A DNA stretch of 5,023 nt from Sphingobacterium sp. UBA6711 (GTDB lineage Bacteria > Bacteroidota > Bacteroidia > Sphingobacteriales > Sphingobacteriaceae), in the NCBI GenBank assembly GCA_002454415.1, contig DKIT01000194.1:76829-81851 (forward strand), given 5' to 3'. This document shows, piece by piece, positions 1 to 5,023 of the stretch (within the stretch, counting starts at the first letter, position 1; each line of letters begins with the position of its first letter). The notes below the pieces were generated by a model. It did no database searches. It was not told the origin of the DNA and saw only the letters and a program-made list of their open reading frames with translations. Both the position numbers and the translations under genes were made by a program.

Positions 1-60
1 TTGCTTTTTATATGCAATATAAATGCTCGTCGCCTCCCAATAATTAAATTCCACACTCAT
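1..60 (-). CDS. Start of an unidentified protein (N-terminal 20 codons, truncated by window edge)
   Basis: An ATG at 60-58 opens a frame that stays open to the window edge, giving a peptide that begins MSVEFNYWEATS. It begins 9 bases after the TGA stop of the M16 peptidase upstream (72-70). Such tight same-strand spacing is typical of co-transcribed genes and is the main reason for calling it a gene. No Shine-Dalgarno sequence is visible, which is normal for Bacteroidota. Twenty residues are too few to identify a family: there is no signal peptide, nucleotide-binding motif or metal motif in what can be seen. The lack of a hydrophobic N-terminus suggests a cytoplasmic protein, but this is weak inference. 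The rest of the gene lies to the left of the window. Confidence 0.6.
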   Translation of the reverse strand, partial: MSVEFNYWEATSIYIAYKKQ

Positions 61-69
61 TTCGCAGGA

Positions 70-1299
70 TCAATCTTCAGGTACAAAACTCAGGGAGAGC
101 ATCTTATTCGGGTCAAATACATCCTGAGCGATACCCAATAATTCATCATTGGTTAGGCCCTGAATCTTTTCAATAACTTCGTCCAACAATATAACACGAT
201 CATAGTCCATCACGTTTTTGGCCGCTGAGATGATCATACTCATACGATTCTCCTCTGTTAACGCAATTTGTCCAATAAATTTCTGTTTTGCTTTCTTCAC
301 TTTCACATCAGACAAAGGCTGTTCGCACATTTTAGCAAGCTCCTTAAAGACCAATTTTTTAGCCTTTTCGACTTTTTCTTCATCTGTTCCGAGATAGATG
401 CTAAATAGACCTGTATCCGAAAAAATGGCATAATTGGATTCGATTGTATAGGCAATTCCATATTTCTCACGAATAGATAGATTTAGGATAGATCCCATGC
501 CCATCCCTCCGAGCATATTGTTCAAAAGTAAGAGTCCTGTTTTACGTTCATCACGATAACCATACGCCAACGAGCCCAGCATATAATGAACCTGATTAAT
601 TGGCTTGGCGATGGCAATATGTTGTTCAATGATTGGATTGACATCATCTCTAGTCCGTATTATGCCATTTTCAGCAACCTTACCGAAGACTTTATGCAGC
701 AATCTTTCGACCTCCTTTAGACTATAGTTGCCTGTGATACCAATTACCATATCATGTGTATCGTAATTTGATCGCATAAATTCTTCAATATCGTTCTTTT
801 GCAATGCGAGAAGCTGATCTTCGATCCCCAGGATATTATGACCTAGACCCGAACCTTGGAATATGAGATCCTCAAAATCATCAACAATTGATTCTTCGGG
901 ACTATCCAAATAGGAAGCCATCTCGTCCACAATAACAGACTTCTCTTTATCCATCTCTATTTCGGGGAAAGTAGAATGGAAAAAAATATCTTCAAAAAGA
1001 TCCAATGCCCGATCTAAATAGGGCCTTAGCATAGATGCATGAACACAGGTATACTCTTTGGTCGTATAAGCATTGAGGTCTCCTCCCACCGACTCCAGGT
1101 GATTAATAATCTGCTGTGTAGACCGTCTTTCCGTCCGCTTAAAAAGAAGGTGTTCTATGAAATGTGCAACACCGAATTTTCCTGCTGACTCGTCTCGAGA
1201 TCCAGCATTGATCACCATGCAGACATGTGTTACCGGTACATTTTGATATTGAAATACTACACGTATTCCGTTTGAAAGTCTAATAATTTCGTATTCCAT
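70..1299 (-). CDS. M16-family zinc metallopeptidase (insulinase / mitochondrial processing peptidase-like), complete
   Basis: The 409-residue protein has the inverted zinc motif of M16 peptidases, HFIEH at residues 46-50: H46 and H50 bind zinc and E49 is the catalytic base. The third ligand is E126 in the segment VIVDEM, 76 residues after H50, the standard spacing; the conserved supporting glutamate is E119. The C-terminal half repeats the fold without a zinc site and carries the family's Arg/Tyr pair, R277 (SIREKYG) and Y302 (GLFSIYLGT). About 410 residues is the usual size of the short M16B type, made of two homologous halves and acting as a dimer. No signal peptide is visible, so it is probably cytoplasmic. 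The start at 1299 fits the family N-terminus (EIIRLSNGIRVVF). M16 enzymes degrade or process peptides; the substrate here is unknown. A further gene starts 9 bases downstream on the same strand. The glycine loop before R277 reads GGMGMGSIL, with Ile where many relatives have Arg. Confidence 0.95.
   Translation of the reverse strand: MEYEIIRLSNGIRVVFQYQNVPVTHVCMVINAGSRDESAGKFGVAHFIEHLLFKRTERRSTQQIINHLESVGGDLNAYTTKEYTCVHASMLRPYLDRALDLFEDIFFHSTFPEIEMDKEKSVIVDEMASYLDSPEESIVDDFEDLIFQGSGLGHNILGIEDQLLALQKNDIEEFMRSNYDTHDMVIGITGNYSLKEVERLLHKVFGKVAENGIIRTRDDVNPIIEQHIAIAKPINQVHYMLGSLAYGYRDERKTGLLLLNNMLGGMGMGSILNLSIREKYGIAYTIESNYAIFSDTGLFSIYLGTDEEKVEKAKKLVFKELAKMCEQPLSDVKVKKAKQKFIGQIALTEENRMSMIISAAKNVMDYDRVILLDEVIEKIQGLTNDELLGIAQDVFDPNKMLSLSFVPED
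1150..1164 (-). other. Zinc-binding HxxEH motif codons of the M16 peptidase
   Basis: These five codons encode H46-F-I-E49-H50. With E126, encoded near 922-924, they complete the zinc site. All expected catalytic residues are present, so the enzyme should be active rather than one of the zinc-less M16 partner subunits. Confidence 0.9.
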
Positions 1300-1470
1300 T
1301 CAGTGCTCTGAAATTGCTATATTTTTTATGTATTCACTCGGGATGCTAACCAGCGATTTTTTATCTCCGTCTCCAGGCTTCAATTAAGCCCGCAGAATAT
1401 TTTTACCACCGGTTATTGGCAGGCTATCTATAAGGACCCAAATCGAGTTTTCACAAAATTAGACATTTTT
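1300..1470. other. Intergenic stretch upstream of the M16 gene; stop-interrupted reading frame on the minus strand
   Basis: No intact gene is visible. On the minus strand one frame is open from 1458 to 1300 except for a single in-frame TAA at 1386-1384, and its final TGA (1302-1300) directly abuts the ATG of the M16 gene. The first part reads WVLIDSLPITGGKNILRA and the second ends SIPSEYIKNIAISEH. This could be a decayed gene remnant, or simply chance in a 53-codon stretch. The M16 promoter should also lie here, but I cannot point to a good match to the Bacteroidota -33 TTTG / -7 TAnnTTTG pattern. A short weak hairpin (GGCTT at 1376-1380 with AAGCC at 1386-1390) is also present. Confidence 0.3.
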
Positions 1471-1512
1471 TAATGCAAAACGGTCATAGCGAAATCACTA
1501 TGACCGTCATTA
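1471..1512 (-). terminator. Rho-independent terminator of the outer-membrane barrel gene
   Basis: A perfect 10-bp inverted repeat pairs ACGGTCATAG (1480-1489) with CTATGACCGT (1498-1507) around an 8-base loop. Read on the minus strand it starts about 30 bases after the stop codon of the barrel gene and is followed by TTTTGCATT, a short T-rich tract. An extra 5-bp pairing (TAATG 1471-1475 with CATTA 1508-1512) could extend the stem across a 4-base bulge. Position and orientation fit a terminator for the 1538-4375 gene that insulates it from the peptidase unit. On the plus strand there is no upstream gene to terminate. Confidence 0.8.
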
Positions 1513-1537
1513 CAGTATAATAGATAGATTATTTAAC

Positions 1538-4375
1538 TTACATGCGCGGTGGTCTCATACCACCAGGGAATCGATTTTCGCCTTCGGGATTTCCCATGGC
1601 AAATTTTTGGAATTTATAGGTGAAGAGCAACATAAAATAACGTCCCAAACGATTTGTACGGCTATCCGTAACCATAGATTCGCTCACCGTTCTGGAAACA
1701 TTTGTCTGCTGATTAAGAAGGTCAAATGCTTGCAAACGAATTGTACCTCGTTGTTGCTTCAAAAACTTTTGTTCAACATACGTATTGATTACAAACGGAT
1801 TGGCATTTATTCCAGCTCCATAACCGCTATTGAATTGTTTCGAAAGATCGGCACCAAAAATGGTTGTCGGTGTTATATTAACGGATCCAATTAATGTCGG
1901 TGTCCAACTGGAGACGTTCGTATTGCGATTTGTCAAAGAATTTTCAGTATGATTGTACTGATAACGTATTCCAGGATTAATTTCTAAGTTTTCTGACGGA
2001 TTGTATCTAAACATCAATCCTTGATTAAACACGATATTTCTAGCAATATTCTTCTGCCCAACATTATCATCTTTTTCGGTAGAAATGTATCCTATGTTTT
2101 TATTGTAAGATATACCCCCCATGAACATAATATTATATGTTTTTTCTTTTAATGATTTTCCATAATGATAAAAAGAATTAACATTAAATGGTTTCTCATT
2201 CGTTTCATTTAGATAACGAACTTCGGATATCAAAGTCGAGTTCGTTTCTCCTGTTTGATAATCCATTAAATCATCAAAATAACTTTTACTTAAACTTACG
2301 ATCTTATTGTTGGTTAAACCCGCATTGACAAAAGCAAAAAAGTTGTTCCCTTTTTGAAAATCATTTTTTCGGAAACGGATGTTTAATTGATGACTAAATT
2401 CTGGATTCAAGTTGGCGTTACCAATTACTATACTGGTACGGTTTGTACTCATATCAAATGGTAATATTTGAGTTACGGAGGGCTCTGTAGGCGTACCAGA
2501 ATAATTCACTGAGATATTTGACTGTCTAGAGAATTTGTATTCAAATCGTGCAATAGGCATCCAGTTCATATTATTTCTATAAATTGGAACGACGAAACCT
2601 GAACTGATTGCGTCACCTCTCAATTGAGAAGGCTGTGCCGCCGCACCAATAGAATATGTTATTTTATCCCCATTGTAGAGGTAGTTTGCACCTATTTTGT
2701 GCGTAGAAAAGGAATAATCGTAATTGTAATCAAAATTCAATTTTGGATCTTCAGCAATCAAATTTCCATCCTTATCAAACCCTTGCTGCCTATTTGTATT
2801 ATCATATTTATTTTTATTAAAGTCATACGTAAACTCCAATCGCCCTTTTTCCGAAAGAGGTTCAGTATAATTTAATGATGCTCCCGCGTTCCAACTTTTA
2901 TTATTTGCCTCTAATATAGTTTTTTCATAAATTGAATCTAAAGATGCATTGGCATTATTGGGATCAGCTAACAACCTGTCAAGAATCGCACTTTGATCTT
3001 TTTCTGTCTTCGCATTATTGAAGTTCATATCTAAAAAAATATTTCTTCCTTTGTCATTAAATTTATGATTATACAGCCCACTTATTCCGAATCGTGGTGC
3101 CGTAGAGTTTGCAATGATATCTTGATTCTGCGAGTTATTGAACAATTCATTTCGATTAGTTACCGAACTCGTACCTGTTATTACATCACTATTGTCATAA
3201 CCAAACTGTGGAGAAATTTTAATATAATCCTTAGTTGTTGGCTTCCATTCGACATTTGCTTCAAAACGATGGCTTCCCCCAACTGTATTTGAATTCGAGA
3301 ACACGCTATCAATTTGCTTGATATCAGGCAGTGTATTTTCTTGAAATCGCTGTGATACAGTCGTATTATTGGAATGACTATAACTGTAGCTACCATAGGC
3401 TGTCAGTTTCTCCGAAAAATCCTTGCGGAAATTAACCCCGATTGATCCGATTTTTGTTAGGCCATCTGACCCGCCAAACATACCGCCACCACGACGTCCG
3501 CCACCACCTTGACCTCGGCGGGCTCCACCTCCTACTGTGCTAAAATCGAATAATGGTGCGTTGGTATTGTTCAAATTTCCCAGCACAGAAATTTGTTCAC
3601 CTTCACGCATGCCCATCCACATGCCCGTAGCTTGATAACGGTCTTCTGTCCCTACACCAGCACGTAGGGTCGTCATATGTCCTGTATTGTATTTTGGATC
3701 TATCTGAATATTCAAGACTTTTTCAGAATCACCGTTCTTATTCCCGGTAATATTAGCCATATCACCATAGTCATCGATGATTTGCATTTTTTGCACAATA
3801 TTGGCTGGAAGATTCTGCGTTGCAGTTTTAACATCTCCTCCAAAAAAGTCCTTCCCGTTAATCCGAACTCTTTTTACAGTTTCGCCTTGTGCCGTAACGT
3901 TACCGTCCTTGTCAACTTCTACCCCCTGCAATTTTTTCAATGCATCCTCTGCAACTGCACCTTCCCTGAGTTTTAAATCTTTCATTGTATATTCCAACGT
4001 ATCACTCTTTACCACAACAGTGGGAACACCGTCTACGACCACTTCCTCCAGCATCTGGGAATTTTGTTGCAAAGTTAAACTTGGAATAATATATTTTGTT
4101 TCTCCCTTAGGAATACTAAACTCCTTCTCAAAACGTTCGAATCCTAGATTTGAAACTCGAATTTTAAAGGTATCTGCCTTAATCTTATCAAACACAAAAA
4201 TACCCGCCATACTCGAACTGGCGGACATCGAATCCCATGTTGACGTTAGAGTCACCGTCGCCCCAGCAACAATCCGATTCTTATCGTCTTTCAACATTCC
4301 TTGTACACTCTTCGTTTGGCCATAAACTGTCCAGCCCGTAAGCATACTCAACAAAAAAAGCATAAAGCCTCTCAT
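1538..4375 (-). CDS. TonB-dependent-receptor-like outer-membrane beta-barrel protein with carboxypeptidase-regulatory-like N-terminal domain
   Basis: The 945-residue protein starts with a signal peptide (about residues 1-20, hydrophobic core FMLFLLSML, likely cleavage near VYGQ). Residues 24-102 look like the carboxypeptidase-regulatory-like beta-sandwich (GATVTL, GIFVFDKI, RVSNLGFERF) found at the start of many Bacteroidota TonB-dependent receptors. The LEEVVVDG segment at 109-116 sits where a TonB-box-like linker is expected. Residues 117-228 resemble the plug: EDALKKLQGVEVDKDG (143-158), RVRINGKDFFGGD (169-181), and VLNIQID (220-226). The rest is a barrel of alternating polar/aromatic strands ending at RYFMLLFTYKFQKF, plus a 20-residue tail ending GGMRPPRM. 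It belongs to the outer-membrane beta-barrel family common in Sphingobacteriaceae, somewhat shorter than typical SusC proteins, and no SusD gene lies beside it. A Gly/Arg-rich loop occupies 282-305. The role is probably uptake of, or interaction with, an unknown ligand at the outer membrane. The gene is a single unit ending at a terminator. Confidence 0.9.
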   Translation of the reverse strand: MRGFMLFLLSMLTGWTVYGQTKSVQGMLKDDKNRIVAGATVTLTSTWDSMSASSSMAGIFVFDKIKADTFKIRVSNLGFERFEKEFSIPKGETKYIIPSLTLQQNSQMLEEVVVDGVPTVVVKSDTLEYTMKDLKLREGAVAEDALKKLQGVEVDKDGNVTAQGETVKRVRINGKDFFGGDVKTATQNLPANIVQKMQIIDDYGDMANITGNKNGDSEKVLNIQIDPKYNTGHMTTLRAGVGTEDRYQATGMWMGMREGEQISVLGNLNNTNAPLFDFSTVGGGARRGQGGGGRRGGGMFGGSDGLTKIGSIGVNFRKDFSEKLTAYGSYSYSHSNNTTVSQRFQENTLPDIKQIDSVFSNSNTVGGSHRFEANVEWKPTTKDYIKISPQFGYDNSDVITGTSSVTNRNELFNNSQNQDIIANSTAPRFGISGLYNHKFNDKGRNIFLDMNFNNAKTEKDQSAILDRLLADPNNANASLDSIYEKTILEANNKSWNAGASLNYTEPLSEKGRLEFTYDFNKNKYDNTNRQQGFDKDGNLIAEDPKLNFDYNYDYSFSTHKIGANYLYNGDKITYSIGAAAQPSQLRGDAISSGFVVPIYRNNMNWMPIARFEYKFSRQSNISVNYSGTPTEPSVTQILPFDMSTNRTSIVIGNANLNPEFSHQLNIRFRKNDFQKGNNFFAFVNAGLTNNKIVSLSKSYFDDLMDYQTGETNSTLISEVRYLNETNEKPFNVNSFYHYGKSLKEKTYNIMFMGGISYNKNIGYISTEKDDNVGQKNIARNIVFNQGLMFRYNPSENLEINPGIRYQYNHTENSLTNRNTNVSSWTPTLIGSVNITPTTIFGADLSKQFNSGYGAGINANPFVINTYVEQKFLKQQRGTIRLQAFDLLNQQTNVSRTVSESMVTDSRTNRLGRYFMLLFTYKFQKFAMGNPEGENRFPGGMRPPRM
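3461..3532 (-). repeat. Gly/Arg-rich low-complexity segment in the barrel protein
   Basis: These codons encode residues 282-305, with runs such as GGGARRGQGGGGRRGGG followed by MFGGSDG. The segment lies between an early barrel strand (ending near NNTNAPLFDFSTV) and the next strand (IGSIGVNFRKDF), so it most likely forms a flexible loop. The bases are locally much richer in G and C than the surrounding gene because of glycine and arginine codons. Similar Gly-rich loops occur in relatives of this family; their function is not known to me. Confidence 0.8.
4316..4375 (-). other. Signal peptide codons of the barrel protein
   Basis: Residues 1-20 show a positive N-terminus (R2), a hydrophobic core and a small residue before the likely cut (VYG, then Q20). 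This supports the start at 4375. M5 is an alternative start but would remove the only positive charge, so M1 is preferred. There is no lipobox cysteine. Confidence 0.75.
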
Positions 4376-4645
4376 AATATCTACTTTTTATTTCTATAAT
4401 TGATAAATCCTTTGACTGGACAACTTGTTCCAAGTTTAATTTGGCGCAAAGCAATCCTAGGGCTCAAACAGATTCTTACTCGTTGGCAATCTTTATACAT
4501 ATCACTTGAAATAAACTACGTGCCAAATCCCTACAAAAGAAGCCATTATTAGTGTTAATTAATGTAAATGGCCGATATTCACACAGAAGTTACAATACAT
4601 AACTCTAAATTTATTTGTAATTTCGTCTATTTTACGGAACTACAT
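4376..4645. promoter_or_regulatory. Divergent intergenic region between the barrel gene and rnhB
   Basis: These 270 bases separate two divergent genes and must contain both promoters. No gene is visible in them. The best -7-like box for rnhB is TTTATTTG at 4610-4617 (one mismatch to TAnnTTTG), but no clear -33 TTTG partner lies at the right distance, so this is weak. Short symmetric elements include AACTTG-TTC-CAAGTT (4422-4436), TTTG-GCG-CAAA (4440-4450), TTGGCA/TGCCAA (4483-4488 and 4521-4526), and GCCATT/AATGGC (4542-4547 and 4567-4572). The last pair encloses a 10-bp direct repeat. Any of these could bind a regulator, but none matches an operator I can name. Confidence 0.4.
4422..4436. 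repeat. 15-bp palindrome AACTTGTTCCAAGTT upstream of the barrel gene
   Basis: Perfect 6-bp arms (AACTTG and CAAGTT) flank a 3-base centre, starting 47 bases upstream of the barrel gene's ATG. The size and position suit either a small operator or a hairpin in the transcript leader. The 3-base loop and short AT-rich stem make a stable RNA structure less likely than a protein site. No known regulator is recognised. Confidence 0.35.
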
Positions 4646-5023
4646 ATGCTATTATCATACTACCAAGAACAATGGGTTGAGGCGGGTTGCGACGAAGCGG
4701 GCAGAGGCTGTTTGGCAGGCCCCGTCTTTGCAGCAGCAGTAATTTTTCCTGCTGACTTCCACCACGAACTTCTAAACGATTCAAAACAGCTCAGTGAAAA
4801 GAAGAGAATGGCCTTGCGCCCAATTATTGAACGTGAAGCACTCGCTTATGCCGTAGCTAGTGTCTCTGCGGAAGAAATAGACCGTATAAATATCCACAAC
4901 GCCAGTTACCTCGCCATGCACAAGGCCCTTGATATGCTAACTCTTAAAGCGGAATACATCATCGTGGATGGCAACAGGTTTATTCCTTACCAAACTATTC
5001 CCTATTCATGCATTGTAAAAGGA
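4646..5023 (+). CDS. rnhB: Ribonuclease HII, N-terminal part (truncated by window end)
   Basis: RNase HII cuts the RNA strand of RNA-DNA hybrids and removes single ribonucleotides misincorporated into DNA, using two metal ions in the cytoplasm. The 126 visible codons contain the family's signature: CDEAGRGCLAGPV at residues 15-27 with catalytic D16 and E17, the DSKQLS motif at 45-50, the SVSAEEID segment at 72-79, and IIVDGNRF with the third catalytic aspartate at D108. The frame is open to the last base; the fourth catalytic aspartate is expected just past the window end, after IVKG. Family members are about 200 residues, so roughly 60% is present. The ATG at 4646 gives the short MLLSYYQEQ leader usual for Bacteroidota homologues. 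No Shine-Dalgarno sequence is evident. The gene is divergent from the barrel gene and probably housekeeping in expression. Confidence 0.96.
   Translation, partial: MLLSYYQEQWVEAGCDEAGRGCLAGPVFAAAVIFPADFHHELLNDSKQLSEKKRMALRPIIEREALAYAVASVSAEEIDRINIHNASYLAMHKALDMLTLKAEYIIVDGNRFIPYQTIPYSCIVKG

Noticed and set aside
1548..1564. Hairpin GGTGGT-CTCAT-ACCACC inside the last codons of the barrel gene
   Set aside because: It is explained by Gly-Gly and Pro-Pro codons around a Met-Arg in the tail; the real terminator is the longer hairpin beyond the stop codon.
3181..3396. A 71-codon minus-strand open frame in another frame inside the barrel gene
   Set aside because: It overlaps the barrel coding frame fully, has no initiation signal and no recognisable motif.
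3777..4325. A 182-codon plus-strand open frame, and other smaller plus-strand open frames between 1607 and 3976
   Set aside because: All lie antisense within the barrel gene, which has a clear signal peptide, domains and terminator. Their translations are Cys/Ile/Ser-rich with no recognisable domain, as expected for shadow frames.
4483..4526. Inverted repeat TTGGCA (4483-4488) and TGCCAA (4521-4526)
   Set aside because: The arms are only 6 bp and 32 bases apart, which is readily expected by chance and too weak to call a site on its own.
4610..4617. TTTATTTG as a -7 promoter box for rnhB
   Set aside because: It has one mismatch to TAnnTTTG and no convincing -33 TTTG at the right spacing, so it is mentioned in the spacer entry but not called as a separate promoter.
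4376..4645. Possible riboswitch or small RNA in the divergent spacer
   Set aside because: No recognised conserved riboswitch core, no long stable stem and no terminator-like hairpin with a T tract was seen in either direction.

Overview
The window looks like chromosomal DNA from a member of the Bacteroidota, most likely the Sphingobacteriaceae (Sphingobacterium/Pedobacter type). The reasons are a TonB-dependent-receptor-like outer-membrane protein with an N-terminal carboxypeptidase-regulatory-like domain, a ribonuclease HII whose N-terminus has the form typical of that phylum, an AT-rich composition, and the absence of clear Shine-Dalgarno sequences in front of the genes. The genus is inferred from protein style, not measured.

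Layout. At the left edge (1-60, minus strand) are the first 20 codons of a gene that runs off the window. It starts 9 bases after the stop of a complete M16-family zinc peptidase (70-1299, minus), so the two are probably co-transcribed. A gap of about 240 bases (1300-1537) follows. Its right part carries a convincing intrinsic terminator for the next gene; its left part holds a stop-interrupted open frame that may be chance or a gene remnant. A large outer-membrane beta-barrel protein of 945 residues occupies 1538-4375 (minus). A 270-base divergent spacer (4376-4645) contains several short palindromes and a 10-bp direct repeat. At the right edge the first 126 codons of rnhB (ribonuclease HII) run rightward from 4646 and are cut by the window end.

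How the genes relate. The terminator separates the barrel gene from the peptidase unit, and rnhB is divergent, so there are three transcription units. No shared pathway is evident. The barrel protein has no SusD-type partner, anti-sigma factor or ECF sigma gene beside it within the window, so its substrate cannot be inferred. I see no rRNA, tRNA, insertion sequence, CRISPR array, phage gene or defence system. This is an ordinary housekeeping/envelope region; I found no convincing undescribed system, only small loose ends listed as findings.
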